This document shows positions 1 through 13,759 of a stretch of DNA of 64,000 bases, in pieces (within the stretch, counting starts at the first letter, position 1; each line of letters begins with the position of its first letter). Both the position numbers and the translations under genes were made by a program. Location of the stretch: the NCBI GenBank assembly GCA_916613615.1, contig OU744733.1, positions 35,193,939-35,257,938 on the forward strand. The letters run 5' to 3'. The notes beneath the pieces are model-generated. The model did no database searches and was not told the origin of the DNA. It worked only from the letters and a program-made list of their open reading frames with translations. The stretch is from Steromphala cineraria. Lineage: Eukaryota; Mollusca; Gastropoda; Trochida; Trochidae.

Positions 1-254
1 AAAGAAAATTTGGGATCACACAATCTGGAAGGGTAAAATTCTTGTACTTTTCGGGTAGAGTCAATCCTTTCCAGCATTTTAACCCACCCTCAGAGTCTGC
101 TAACACCACTTTACTAGCCAATACCTAACCAGCAGGTTACAGGCTTACCCATACATACAAAAAACATTCGAGGTAAAATTGGTGAGGATTTAAAAAGCTC
201 TTAAGTTCTGTTATTTTTAACCTCTGCTAATTTTTTCATCACATCTATCTATAG

Positions 255-3200
255 GAGCTTGGACTGATCCGCAAGCCAGCATCATTCATGACGAGTATCT
301 GCGATGAGCGAGGCCACGAACTGTTGTATGCTGGGATACCTATCACGGACATCTTCAAGGAAGACATGGGTATAGGGGGCGTACTGAGTCTCCTCTGGTT
401 TCAACGCAGGTAAAATTGACAAAGCTTTAAATAATTGTTGTCAGAGGTCATTAAAAAAGATTCTTCCCCAGTCTAAGTAAACCTAGCCTCAATATTATCC
501 GTTTCACTCCTATACTGAGTCTAGAAAGGTCTAGTAGAGGGTCGCGTCAGCCGACCTTTCTGCGACCTATGACCCTCCAACGTTATTTGTGCAAAGGCAG
601 ACTATTGTGGCTTGGTAAGCTGAGTTTTGATTGGTCAATTCGATAGGTGGGCCTTTATTATACCTTTGTAGACTCAGAATAGGAGTGAAACGGATAATAT
701 TGAGGCTAGGTTTACTTAGACTGGATTCTGCCCCTTTTTGGCTTGGTGGTCTTTGAAGTATTGAGAATTACCAGGACAAGATGTTTATTGTAACGAAGGG
801 TCATACTTTATAAATAGACAGAGAAGGCCCCTTCACATCAGCTCATAAACAAGAAATGACCTTTAACCTTTGTTTTATCTTTTCTTTCTTGTGAATTAAT
901 GTGTGACATTAAAATGTCTGTTAAAGAGGCCATTTTGGTGAAAGAAGTTTAAACATTTTTATGCCCCCGAATCGGAGATTCCGGGGGTATATTGTTTTTC
1001 ACCTGTCCGTCTGTCTGTCGGTCTGTCCGTCTGTCCATTTGTCCACAAAAACTTTAACCTTGGTCATACCTTTTGATTGGTCAGAGCTAGGTCTTTGATA
1101 CTTGACATATGCATCCTGGGGCATTCGTGTTTCACAAACACATCTTGTTTTGGAATACTGTTTATTGGTTGATATGAAAATGTAAGGGAGGAGAATATAA
1201 AAATGATCATTGTTAATGATAGAGGATATAATGAATATCTCTTTAAAGACCTGCCATGGTCCTATTTTTATGTCCCCCGAAATATTTTTCGGGAGACATA
1301 ATGTTTTCACCTCCGTCCGTGATTCCGTCATTCCGTGATTCCGTGATTCCGTGATTCCGTGATTCCGAAATGCTTTCTTTTCCGGGCCATATCTCAAAAA
1401 CCGTTCAATATTTTTTCACGAAACTTGGTATGTGCTTAGACCTAGTGATGGAGTAGTGCCTTTTGCTATTTTGGTTATTCTGAATTTTTTATTTGTTCTG
1501 GTTTCCATGGAAACAATTTGAACTTAGTGCATATTGGGGGTAGGAACCTTTTCCGGCCTCTATTTCAAAAACCGTTCAATATTTTTTCACGAAACTTGGT
1601 ATGTGCTTAGACCTAGTGATGGAGTGGTGCCTTTTGCTATTTTGGTTATTCTGAATTTTTTATTTTTTCTGGTTTTCATGGAAACATTTTGAACTTAGTG
1701 CATATTGGGGGAGGGTTTCATTTCCGGACCATATCTCCAAAACCGTTCAATATTTTTTCACAAAACTTTGTATGTGGTTAGATCTAGTGCTGGAGTGGTG
1801 CCTTTTGCTATTTTGGTTTTTCTAAATGTTTTATTTTCCTGGTTTCCATGGAAACAGTTTGTACTTAGTACATATTTGGGTAGGGACTGTTTCCCAGCCA
1901 TATCTCAAAAGGTATTCAATATTTTTTATGAAACTTGGTATGTGGTTAGACCTAGTGGTGGAGTGGTGCCTTTTGCTATTTAGGTCATTCTGAATTATAT
2001 GATTTTTCCTGGTTTCCATGGCAACAGTTTCAACTTAGAACATATGGTGTGAGGACCATTTCCGGGCCATATCGCAAAAACTATTTAATATGATTTTACG
2101 AAACTTGGTATGTGGTTAGACCTAGTGGTGGAGTGGTGCCTTTTTCCATTTTAGTTATTCTGAATTATTTTTCTGGTTTCTATAGAAACAAGTTGAACTA
2201 GGTGTATATGGGGGGTAGGGTCTGTTTCCGTACTTTAGCTTAAAAACTATTCAAAATATTTTTACTAGACTTGATATGTGGTTAGAACTACTGGGGGAGT
2301 GGTGCCTTTTGCTACTTTGGTTATTCTGAATTGTTATTTTGCTGGTTTCCATGGAAATTTGAAATTTGTACATAATGGGGGTAGGGTCACTTTCGGATTA
2401 AATGTTAGCGGGGGTCATCACAGTGCATCACATGCACATATTTCTAGTTATTTCTTTTATTCAATTTTCCCAGGTTACCGAAGTACGCAACCAAGTTTAT
2501 CGAGATGTGTCTGATGGTGACGGCCGACCATGGTCCAGCAGTGTCGGGAGCCCACAACACCATCGTGTGTGCGAGAGCAGGCAAAGATCTCATCTCCTCT
2601 CTAACTTCTGGACTCCTTACAATCGTGAGTAGATCTACACACAAGATTCCGCCAAACCTTCCCTTTTCTTATTTCAATATTTAATATTTTGAAAGGGATA
2701 TTCAAAGTTGTATGATACATGTACACAGAGTGTCATTTTTATATTTGATATGGTCAAAAGAAACCCTCTGCACAGGGTGACAGATTTTGAGGTAGATGGT
2801 ACACAAGAATATATTTCCATATTTGATAACTCTGAAAAGAGATTTAAAGTTGATTGATGCATGTACACAAACAGATTCTCATTTCAATATGATACACTCA
2901 TAAATAACCCTGTCCCACTGCACGGGGCAACTGTTTTAGAGGTAGATGGTACTCAAGAATATATTTCCATATTTGATATTTCTGAACAGGAGAATGAAGT
3001 TGAATGATTGGTTTACACAAAGAGTTTCTCATTTCGATATGATACACTCGTAAATAACCCTACTTCCTCAGCACAGGCTGACCAATTTGTAGGTAGATGG
3101 TACTCAAGAATATAAGAAGAATTTTTCATTATGATACACTCATAAATAACCCTACCTCCTCAGCACAGGGCAACAGATTTGGAGGTAGATAGTACACAGG

Positions 3201-5989
3201 AATATATTTCAAAATTTGATATTTCTGAACAGGAGAATGAAGTTAAATGATTGGTTTACACAAAGAGTTTCTCATTTCGATATGATACACTCTTAAATAA
3301 CCCTACCTCCTATGCACACGGTGACAGATTTTGGGGTAGATGGTACTCGAGAAATATTTCCATATTTGATATTTCTGAAAAGAGAAATATGATACTCATA
3401 AATAACTATTTCCTCTGCACAGGGTGACCGATTTGGAGGAGCACTGGATGCAGCAGCTAAGCAGTTCAGTGACGCGTACGACTCCCGTCTCATCCCTATG
3501 GAGTTTGTCAACGACATGCGCAAGAAGGGTCAACTCATCATGGGCATAGGTCACAGAGTCAAGTCGGTTAGTTCTATTTCTTTTCATCTTTACATGCATG
3601 ATAAGTACTAAACCACTCCTCAAGAAAGTTCATGAATATTATCTTGAAAGAAATTTGTCCTTGACCATAATCAGTCTGTTACCCAAGTCAAAATATGATA
3701 AATATATATATTGACTTAAAAATGGAAATAATTTGCTTATTTCCTTTTTGATCACATAGTCTTGATGTCAATGATATTAGTCTTGATGTAACTTAAAATT
3801 GTTGAAAAATAAATCCCCCCCATGCTGCCTGCCCTACCCTTTAATGGAATTTCCTTTAATGCTTCATCTAATCATTTATAAAACAATTGAATGTCCCTAA
3901 ATAGTATGTTAAGATTTCTCATATTTTTTGTAAGAATTCTTGAATATGTAAGTCAGTTGTCTTATACTTTTGCTCATAGTTGTGACTATTGACCCCCAAG
4001 GGACTATTGCGATAGCGATAGTCTATTGCAGGGTACTATTGCGATAGCTATTGCGATGGTTTATCAATAAAGGAAATAAAAACAATTTTCAAGGAAAACA
4101 GTGTTTTATTGACTTTGTCACCGCTTTGTTTGTAACGATTTCAAAATCGGCTGTTCTCGTGGAAGTCTTTGAAAGATAACTCCTGTTTTCCTGTTGCTAT
4201 TTTTAGCTCGCGGCGATCTGTTTGCTGTTAGCCGTTTCCAGTATTTTCCAAATGTAAAATTATGCGTTTGTGTGTGGATTTTACTTTTAACATTCAAGTT
4301 AACAACTGATTTTTTCAAATTGTCGATACTATCGATAGTTAAGACGTGCTATCGATACTATTGATCGTTCTAAAAAAGACTATCGATAAAGTACTATCGG
4401 CAGAGCAACTATCGCGATAAGTCGATAGTTCAATCTATTGTTACACCCCTATTTGCTCACCACTCCAGCCATTGTTGAAATGTATGAATCATGTATCACT
4501 AAGCTTAAATGTAAATTCTTGTTCTTGTTGGATTCTAAAGTCGTGATATGACTGAAAGTGTTGAAGAGGAATATCATTCCTGTAAGGTCTTGTTCACACC
4601 TGAACTAATCACTGAAGAGGCTTTTTCGGTCGATCCCTTTCATTACTCATCTTCTTTTATCAGAATATTGAATTGTATTGTCGAACGTTTCAGCTGAACA
4701 ACCCTGACATGAGAGTGGTTATTCTGAAGGAATACGTGAAGAAACATTTCCCAGCATCCCCTCTGCTTGACTACGCTCTGGAGGTCGAGAAAATAACCAC
4801 CTCAAAGGTATATATCACTGACTGAGCATTCTGAAAACAAGGCTATCTAGTCTCTGAAAGGTATTTTCTTTAGAAACTAGAAAAGCAAGATTGTCTTGCT
4901 ATAAATTCTATAAATTGTTCAAATATAAGAAATTTCCAAGTGGCTATACTTTTGAATATTATATAATTACAAAGTAACACCTTCTGCCTTCTTATATCAT
5001 GTCGTTGATTGGACATCATACAAGAGATGGATTTTTTACCCCCATTAAATTTATTTTGTTTCCCTTTCAGAAACCAAATCTGATATTGAATGTTGATGGT
5101 TTTATCGGAGTCTCCTTTGTTGATTTACTGAGAAATTGTGGTTGCTTTACAAGGTAATATTTGTCTTGTCAATCATTAAATCTGAACTTAATGTATAATT
5201 CACGCCAATTAAGACACTTATATTGTCTTTTCACTATGCATTCATAAGATTGGAGTTGTTGCTGCCGTGCTTGACATTGTAAAGGCAGAACAAAACAGTA
5301 ACTAGCGCGGCACTATGGCTGCCGGCCCAGGTACTTTGTCACAACCGGAATGTCTTATGTACTTGTACTCAGTTTCTGAGAAAAGCTGTCCCCATTAGCT
5401 ATGTAAGATAGGATAACAAAATTTGCTGTGTGTCTTCAAGGTATCAATACCTTGATGAAGTTTGAAAATATGAACCACAAAATTATTTTTTAAAGAGTTA
5501 ATTATTGCCCTTGTTTCATGATTTTGGATATTGCCCTTGTTTCATGATTTTGGACTCTTTTCGAGGGTGTCGTCAAAGGGGTCAACCTTTCTCAGAAACT
5601 ATTTAAGATAGGTTACCCAAACTTGCTGTGTGTCTTCATGGTATCAATGCCTTCATGGAGTTCAAAAATGAGATGTATGCAATTACATATATTAGAGTTA
5701 AGGCCCATGTAGGAATATATTGAGAGCTTTAGTATTTATTTTGCTGGGGATGTTGATGACCATGTCTTCTTGTTATTATTATCTATGAAATCATTATTTG
5801 TCTACTTGCAGAGAGGAATCAGCCGAATATGTTGAAATCGGAGCGCTCAACGCTCTATTTGTGCTGGGACGAAGTATGGGATTCATCGGCCACTTCCTGG
5901 ATCAGAAGCGTCTCAAACAAGGCTTATACCGCCACCCTTGGGACGATATCTCCTATATCATGCCAGAAGGGATGAATGAAAATGCATGA
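255..5989 (+). CDS. ACLY: ATP-citrate synthase, C-terminal six exons (5' part lies outside the window)
   Basis: Cytosolic enzyme that cleaves citrate with CoA and ATP to acetyl-CoA and oxaloacetate, feeding lipid synthesis and protein acetylation. Coding exons are 255-409, 2474-2624, 3423-3566, 4694-4807, 5071-5153 and 5812-5989. All junctions are GT-AG and the phases are continuous, giving the last 274 residues. Recognised stretches include [70 protein letters not shown] and [20 protein letters not shown]. These are the conserved citrate-synthase-like C-terminal domain of animal ACLY, including the GHR histidine motif. The protein ends [15 protein letters not shown], at about the usual animal C-terminus. 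The upstream exons (ATP-grasp and CoA-ligase parts) are not in the window. Intron 2 carries tandem copies of the exon-3 acceptor edge (see findings). Identification is very secure. Confidence 0.97.
468..724. mobile_element. Snap-back MITE, family 1, copy a (ACLY intron)
   Basis: Long terminal inverted repeats of about 55 bp. The left arm begins CCAGTCTAAGTAAACC and the right arm ends GGTTTACTTAGACTGG. The interior contains TAGAGGGTCGCGTCAG. The same family recurs at 18094-18357 and 59753-60014, with a short arm-only copy at 60084-60147. No coding capacity. Confidence 0.85.
955..1264 (+). mobile_element. Pearl-type element head, family A, copy 1
   Basis: Starts at a T-run with a hairpin (CCCCCGAATC...GATTCCGGGGG), followed by a CTGTCCGTCTG microsatellite and one monomer. 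This matches the head, microsatellite and core layout of bivalve pearl elements. It lies in ACLY intron 1, directly before copy 2. Confidence 0.6.
1264..2470 (+). mobile_element. Pearl-type element, family A, copy 2, with about six ~170 bp monomers
   Basis: The head hairpin is TCCCCCGAA...TTTTCGGGAGA, followed by repeated CCGTGATT and then tandem monomers from about 1385 to 2400. Each monomer contains versions of AACCGTTCAATATTTTTTCA, GAAACTTGGTATGTG and GGTTTCCATGGAAAC. It ends immediately before the ACLY exon at 2474. Open frames in the monomers are repeat-derived. Confidence 0.75.
2650..3422 (+). repeat. Tandem ~145 bp array carrying copies of the ACLY exon-3 acceptor edge
   Basis: About five units in intron 2 repeat GATACACTCATAAATAACCC, a short pyrimidine stretch, then GCACAGGG and a copy of the first exon bases (GGTGACAGATTTTGAGG and variants). 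Junction copies start near 2770, 2920, 3071, 3163 and 3314. The genuine exon begins at 3423 with GGTGACCGATTTGGAGG after the same TAAATAACT...GCACAG intron end. The copies are therefore intron-exon junction duplicates rather than an unrelated repeat. Confidence 0.85.
3980..4452. mobile_element. hAT-like nonautonomous element (ACLY intron)
   Basis: The right end reads, in reverse complement, AGGGGTGTAACAATAGATTG, typical of hAT terminal inverted repeats. Both ends carry runs of ATCGATAG/CGATAGCGATAG arranged as inverted repeats. The left boundary is not sharp and no target duplication is assigned. Confidence 0.5.
5370..5705. repeat. Two ~175 bp monomers shared with the receptor gene intron at 19.4-19.85 kb
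   Basis: Repeated units contain variants of TTTCTCAGAAACT, TTTAAGATA, CAAATTTGCTGTGTGTCTT, GTATCAATGCCTT and TATTGCCCTTGTTCA. The same monomer occurs about three times at 19430-19830. There is no hairpin head at either place, so these look like orphan pearl-type core monomers. Confidence 0.65.
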
Positions 5990-7010
5990 AATTGTGAAAT
6001 ATGAGCTTGATGAAGCATGTGGTCATGGAATATAATTTGGGGAAATATTGCCAGTGAAACTAGTTGTCTGGGAAATAGTACCAGTGACATTGTTGCTTGA
6101 AAGCTGTGTCTATTGTCTAGGTTTTTGGATAGTATCATATGATTATCAGAAAGGAAAGTAGTATAGAAATTTTCTATGGCTGTACTTGATTTGTAGCCTT
6201 GGCATACGCTGCATTGGTGAAGGCATGCAGCTTAACTGAACCTTTGCAGAAGCTGGCATATGCTGCAGTATATCCCATACACTACTTGCAGTAATTGAGT
6301 ATAGCTCGGACAAGTTATTAAGGGTCATGTGAAAGGGAAAATTGTATTTTATTTGTTCTTTTGGTACGAGTGACTTGTGATGTTCAAGTCGCTTGAGAAA
6401 CAAACCACCTGTTGTTTATGAGATATAAGAGATTGGTATGTTTGTTGCTCTTAGCTTACCTTACAAAATGTGGGTTTGATGTTCGAAGGATGTGAACAAT
6501 ACAATAGACTCAAAAGTAAAGGTTATAATTGGTAAAATCTGTTTTAAAGAACAAAAGCTTCTTATACATTTTGATTGAAACTAAAAGTGTTCTTAGAGAA
6601 GATGAACTGTGTTTATGTAATCAACGCCTGTTCTGCAAAATCTCTGTTCAAGTCATACTTGTTATTTATGACAAACGCTTGTTATGGTGTGTATACTCCT
6701 CACAAAAAGTTAAGCAACATGTGAAATTTGTAACACAAGAATTTTGTTCATATTGCCTGTTTTTTTGTGTTCATTTCATGTGATCAATTATCTGAATTAG
6801 GGTTATTTATTTTAAATATTTATGGCTACGCGTTGCATGATTTTTTGTTAGTATATAAATTATTGTAACAAAAAAGAGAGTTAAGATCTATTGTCGTAAC
6901 TTACTTTTCTAAGGGCTTGTAAGTGAATTCAATTTGTTGTTTAGGATCATTCTTAGTTTTATCCAAAATATTGTATCGGATAATAAATGTAACAGTTATT
7001 AAATTGATTA
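5990..7010 (+). other. ACLY 3' UTR and probable polyadenylation region
   Basis: AT-rich sequence follows the ACLY stop with no further coding sense. An AATAAA hexamer at about 6982 is a plausible polyadenylation signal. The exact cleavage site cannot be seen. Short open frames here are low-complexity and have no recognisable domain. Confidence 0.4.
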
Positions 7011-10000
7011 TATGCTATGTATCCATAAACCAGACTTGTATAATGCTGTTGAGGAATTGATACTTTTCTAATCTTTCATGTTATGCTTATGAGATTTTCC
7101 ATTATGTATTGAACAAGATATTTCATAAAATTTCTGTTCATAAAAATCCATATTGCTGCCTTGTTTTTGGTTAGAATTTATTGTTCAACATTTTATACTG
7201 ATTTATTACTTGTTATATTTATTTGCTTTTTGCTTTGTTGTTGATAATATTTCCGGTTGTTTTTGTGAAATACTCTTGACATTGGTTTTAGCAATATTAG
7301 GCGAGACCAAATTAATTAGTTGATTTACGGATCCGCCGACTACGATTTAGGCAAATTCCTAAAATAAAAAATGTTTATTTGAACCCCGCTCAATAAAAAA
7401 TGTTGCATTGCCGCTGGAAAAAAATCTAAAATATTACGAAAATACGAACAGTAAAAGGAAGACTGCCAAAAGTACTCGCTCGAGAAAATGTGTCACCCAT
7501 TATTATTGTTTAATGTTACAAATTTCCTGCCATTCTTCATATTTTATCAAAGTTTAAACACATCATCATCAAAGATACAATCTCGAAAGCACGTTGTTTT
7601 CCCCAAACCGGTGTTTCAGAAATTAGTTACTGGTTTGCTTTCACTCCTAATTAGGAAGGTAAATTTTGATTAAATAAAATTATATGCATAACGAAATATA
7701 AATATTCAAATACGATGGACTTAAATAGAACCAAAGAACGGCTACCATAATTCAAAATATCAATTATATCGCAAAAGATCAAAGAATATGCAATGAATTT
7801 GTCAACTTTATCTGACAGCAGTTATGAAAAGGAAACACCGTCTAAATTACAATCGTATTTTCTTGACGACATATAGACATTATAAATATTATTTCGAGCT
7901 AAGTATAACATTTTTGATCGTTTTTTCTTCAAGTAATATGTGAATAAGTAAATGAATTGATTGCATCTTTGTTGTAAAATAAATCATCAGAAAATTTCAT
8001 CCAAAAACTTGTTTTATTTAGACATTTATATCTTATTGGTAATATGTTGTCATGAAAATGTTACGACCGCATGTTATTCTGAACATGGCTATTTCACTTT
8101 GGCACTTCGTGGTTTTATTTTCTCGCATCCTTTTGAAAAACGATTTAAACTTACGCTTTTAGACAGCAAGTTCACAAACTATGGGTAATTCTATGATTAT
8201 ATGATACAGTTTTAATAAGACTATTTACAAATTCGTCAAAATTTAAGTGCATGAAAATTGCTAGCAATGTTCGCAAGTCGTCAACAGACTAGTTATTTTT
8301 CAAGTGGTATAAGGTAAACATTTTTATCTGATTGTTGCAGAAATAGTTACAAACAAGGTTTTATTTATAGAATAGAATCTCGAGATTGATTAATATAAAC
8401 GATCTGTATTTATTTCATTAATTATTGATTTTTTTGTAAGTGTGATTTTCTTAATAAATTTTATCAGAATACTTCTTATTATATTCAATCAAATTTTATT
8501 TTGCAATCAGATTAAAACACTATAATATTAAGATTGATCAGGGCAAAAGATGAAAACAATTTGTTTTGCATGATAGATTTTCAAAAAGAGTTATATTATT
8601 TTAAATGAAAGACTTACAAGACATTTAAAAAAAAATTAATTTTAAATGTCACATTATGAAGTTTTTTTAGACAACATATATCTATTGATAAAAAATCCTT
8701 TTACACAACTAGTACTTACTTCTGCATGCATGATACAATAAAACGAAATCTGTGGAATGAAAAACAAAACATTAATAAAAATTTAAGATATATATCAGTG
8801 TTTTCGCCGGTCTCGTGTCAATCAGTTTTCAGGCAAATCTTTGTCGACACTACACCGAAAAGCTTTTTTTTTTAATTTTTATTTTCCCTCCTGCCTTTAG
8901 CCATTTTGACCTCCAGAAATCCGTAAATCAAGTAATTAATTTTGTGTGGCCTTATGAAGGAAAAGTTTTAAAAACTTTAAAATATCTCAAAAGTTATTAA
9001 TCAATAACTAACGTCACTAATGGCTAAAATTTACTCCTGCTTTTGATTTGTATATATATATATCATGAATTCTGATCCCTGAGTATTGTCAATTCTTTGC
9101 TAACCCAAAAATTTTCAATTTTCAATTTTCTTTTCGAGAAAAACTCCTAATTTGTTTATTTATACCTAAAATTTATCCATTATAACACCTCAAAAAATTA
9201 GGGTATTGTTATTCGTGGACCTTTGTCAAAAATATAATTTTATGTTTATAAAGAAATTAATTCAATGTTTTGGAATCTAATTTTTTCAGATCTGACAGTC
9301 AACATTCCTTTCATCACAAAACCCATCCTGAAATGATAAAACCACAAATCAGTCATATCACCATCATTGAGTATTTATTTTCCCTCCAACATTGTTTCTC
9401 TTATGATAATCCCCTATAATGATAAGTTGCTTACTTTGCAATTGTTTAAGAGGGGCTTAGGCAATTTGCTTTTTGGAGCAAACTTTTATAGTATTGTCCC
9501 TGCCTGCATCTTGGGTAATATATTTCTTTCAAGCGCTATTCTGTATCATGTTAAATTTATATTGAGGGATTATATTCAAAATGTTTTAAAAACCTCGATC
9601 AACTGAAACTTTTATCATGCTTATAACGGTGGCTGCAAGTTGATGCATAAAGTGAAGCTCTCATAAAATATCCATTGTAACGTATCTTGGATACATTTGG
9701 TTAGGAGTTTGAATAGAATTGTAGTGGTGAATTAACATGTTAATTCATAACATGAATGAAGCTCTCATAAAATATCTATTGTAATGAATATTGGATACAT
9801 GTAGTTCGCAATTTGAATAGAATTGTAACGGTGAATTAATATGTCTGAAGCAATATCAGATGTTTTTAGTTAGTATTCTTTGAATCAGCAATGTGATCAT
9901 TTGTATACTAGAAAGACTGCACTCCAAAACACAGAAGTCTTGGTGTGAAAATTTGAAAAATAAGTTAAACCTTCAGCATTGTATAAAGAAAGGACAGTCA

Positions 10001-12020
10001 ACCTGGTTACTTTTGTTTTGGGTTGGTAACTTTTTGAAATTTTTCAAAATGTACCAAATAACAGGTTTGGGCTTGCAACTTTTCAGGCTTGTTTCATGCA
10101 CTGCTTTTAGAAAATTTCTAGTTTTCAAAAGATACATATCAATTAAAATGTTTGATAGATGTCTCTGCAGGTCGTGCTAGAAATGTGATACATTGTTTGT
10201 TATATGAAATGTATTCTTATCTTTGAGAGATATAAATTATTCAATTGTTATTCATGTGTTTGTAGGTATTGAGGTAGTAATTTATAAACTAAAGGGTCAT
10301 CACATGACCTTGTCAGTGAAGTCAAAGGTCAGTGATCATACTCAAGCAGATTGCACATGTGTAAGAGGTCAAAGTTCATTAGCTCAGTTTTAGCTGAGTG
10401 CACAAATACTTGGAAAATAAAAGTGGGGAAACTGAATCAATCGTCCTGTGTTATTTAGACAAATTGACAGTGAATCTTCATTCACCTTGGTTTTCTATGT
10501 TAAAGAGTAACTCCTTGTCCGCTTATGCTGAGAAGTAGGTTTTGAGTATTTGCTTTAATTTTTGACTTCGGTAATAAACAGAATATTACATTCTCCTCCA
10601 TGACATACTATCCTCATGACACTCTTGCCAAAATATCAGTATATCACTCGCTCTCGCTTGGGAAATACAAATATTTGCCACTCGTGTCATCAACATAGTA
10701 TGTCATTAACACTCATATGATATCCTCTATATATCACATTACCTACAAGGGCAGACATATCAAGGTTCATATTTTTCATATGATGCCCATGGGCAACATA
10801 TCACTTTTTCATTGTGACATCACGTTATTTACAATGCTTGACGTCACGGTTCACCTATGACGTCACAATGTATATGGGCCGCCGCCGGCTAGTTCGCCTA
10901 TGCTGAGAAGATGGTTTTGAGTATTTCATTAAATTTTTGGACTTGGACTACAATAATAAACAGAATACTATATTCGTGCCCATGACATACTTTGTTTACA
11001 ACACTTCAACACTTCTATTCACAAATTCAATATTTGTTATCCAATACGAATGTCGAATTAATGAAGCGTGTTGCAATGTATATTTTCTACGCGACCCAAT
11101 ATCGTAAGTCTGTGGACCATTGAAATGTGTACCAAGGGCCGATGGCCTACATGTACCCTATGGAAATAAACATATCAACACTTGTGCCTAAACGTCAGTA
11201 CATCCTTCGCTCTCGCTCAGGAAATGCTAATATTTGCCACTCATGTCGTAAACATGTTATGTCATGGACACTTATATATAATATCCTCTACGGTATATAA
11301 AAAGATGACGTGTGGTTCTGCTCATTATACAGGTCGAGTGGCATCTGTCAAACACGGTAATAACAAGAGCAGTGATGTTACAACAAGACTATTCAGCTAA
11401 TTGCTCATGCCTGCACAGCTGCTCCTATGAAGTGTTCTCAATAACATGCTCATTGTTGACAGTGATATGTTTATTGCTTTAATGAACAGCTGTGTCTAAT
11501 AATGTCAAATGATTACAAAAACAATCAACTGTTTGCAATGTTTGCCATCAGTTATTAGGTTAGCCTGACGTGCATGAAATAAATAATTGACACATTGATA
11601 GGGACGATCCTTTCAATATCTATTACTATAAGGGTATTTCTTGTTGAAATAAAAGATAGAGGGGACAATATGATAATACACATGTTATAAAAGGGGATCA
11701 ACAACCTGACTCGTGAAACCTCATTGACCATCGTTAACAAGAGCGTCCAGACGGGTAAGGGGGGTCACACGACACAAACTTGGTACCGGCTGTCAGCTGT
11801 AAGAGGTTCGCAACCAAACGAGTTTGTCCCTACCGAGTATTTACGACTCTTTTGGGGCCCTGCTAATAAAACACTGGAAGTTAAAAATTCAGGTTGCAGA
11901 CCCCTTTAATATTAAGGAAGTTAAGGCTCAAACCTATATTTCTTCATGACATCTTGATAGATGCTGAGTGGCAGCAGGAAAGTTTCATACAGAGAAAACT
12001 TGCACAGAGACTTGGCTATT
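7011..12020. other. AT-rich intergenic DNA, no gene recognised
   Basis: I see no coding exon with conserved sequence on either strand. It holds a TA run near 9050 and a direct duplication at 9630-9745 and 9750-9845 (AGCTCTCATAAAATATC). A diverged pair of segments at 10512-10745 and 10888-11300 shares TATGCTGAGAAG, AATAAACAGAATA and ATATTTGCCACTC. Remaining open frames are short and biased toward Phe, Leu, Ile and Lys. Confidence 0.5.
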
Positions 12021-12438
12021 AAGGATGCACGGTATTATCAATATATCGGTATATTGCTATATAGGAACAAGGTGATGCGAATCGGTATACACTTTTGAAA
12101 TTATCCAAAATATCGAATGTTTTAAAACGAGTTTTCCATCTAAGATTACTAAAACAAATGTAAATGTAATTCGTTTCTAAGTGTGAAGTTGTATTGTGAA
12201 TATAGCTCAAATATGTATACAGATCTTAAACAGTGATTGAAAAATATTCCTTTCCAAAACGGCTCAAAGCTGAACAATGATGATCGTTCTTAACGCTCAT
12301 ATTCATACAAGATAGCATGCAAATTCTTGAATTAAAGAATTACCAAAATATTGCTATACATATTGCAATATGCTTTTCTGTATCGCAATATATTCATGAT
12401 ATTGCAATACAGAAAGGAGGAACGATACCCATCCTTAT
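12021..12438. mobile_element. hAT-like MITE
   Basis: Ends are AAGGATGCACGGTAT on the left and ATACCCATCCTT on the right (inverted AAGGATGGGTAT). ATATTGCAATA/TATCGGTATA palindromic sequence lies just inside. No coding capacity. Confidence 0.5.
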
Positions 12439-13759
12439 AATGGTTATATTGTCAAGACTCTTAAGCAGTGCTTACTCCATCATCAAGTTGGATGTGGGGA
12501 AAAACAAGTTCCGATACATAAACACCATTTTACCTGGCAAGGAACCTTTTTGATCCAAACAAGTCAATTACCTTTTGATTTTTACCTTTTATTCAAACAA
12601 GTCAATAATAATTCAGAAAACTATTTGGAGGTATTTCGATTTATCCTCATGTGAAATACAAGAAGATCATGTGTCCATTTGATACATCCTATTAACATTC
12701 AGTCAGCCAAGGTCTCTGTGGCTAGGTTCTTCGACAGTCTTGTATTCTTCCAACAGCTTGTTAAGAACAACTAGAAATGAAAAAATAAAAACACAGGATA
12801 TATATAGAGGATACTAAATGACATTCCATTTAATACAATTTCATTAAACAAGTTTATGATTTTGTATGAAACGAACTTTGATACCAAATCATTCAGGAGT
12901 TTGATAAAAATAGTATTTAATGGAAGGAAGTTTAGTATTGTTTTTATTACCCATAAAAAGTCATTAAGACTTGCCCTCTGAGTGCTAATAAAAGCCAAAT
13001 TCTATATTTTCAATTTACATGTATAAAAGAATCCATTATAGAACATTAGATTGGATACCCCATGTGTGCGAGTAGCAATACCAATTTATGAACGGTCTCA
13101 AATTTTTTTAAAGTAATTACTGTTCCTGAAAAGTATCATTTAAATGGTAATCAGTTCAGTAGAATAACAATATAAAGCCAAAATGATTTAGTTAGACATA
13201 ATTTTGAAAACTCATCTAGGTTGAGTTGATTTGGTTTAAAAGATTACATAACTTTATAAGTGTTAAAATATTCACTTGCGACTAAAGCTTCCGGACAATA
13301 TTTAGTGTAATGTTTGATTTTCATTAAAAACTAACAATTGTCAAATAAATGAATAGTGTTTTTGAATACAAATAACACAAACCTGGCAGAAAAGAAATTA
13401 GAAATGTCATATTTTTGTATAGTTTTGAAATATAGTGAAGATTTTGAAACCCAGAAAAATCAGCTCCCTAGAATTAAGATATGAAATTACAACATCAATT
13501 TTTAGGAATTTTGTTATAATAATTGGAGACAATACTAAGATTTTTCCTGTAGTTGGCAAGATTTATGAGAAACTATTTAATCAAGGTTACCTTTTGATTT
13601 GGCCATTTCTTTCTCAGCTGAAGACAGGAAGCAGAGGCTACTGTTTTGTTGTTGCTTGTAAACCTTCTGGAATGATTTACACAAATATACATTAAATCTA
13701 AAAGTTGATATAACATTCGTGTTATTATTGGTAATGGACTTTTGCATCTATATTATTAA

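Noticed and set aside
10590..11300. Possible inverted or palindromic gene remnant
   Set aside because: Only a diverged duplication of non-coding DNA could be supported; no element ends or coding motifs found.
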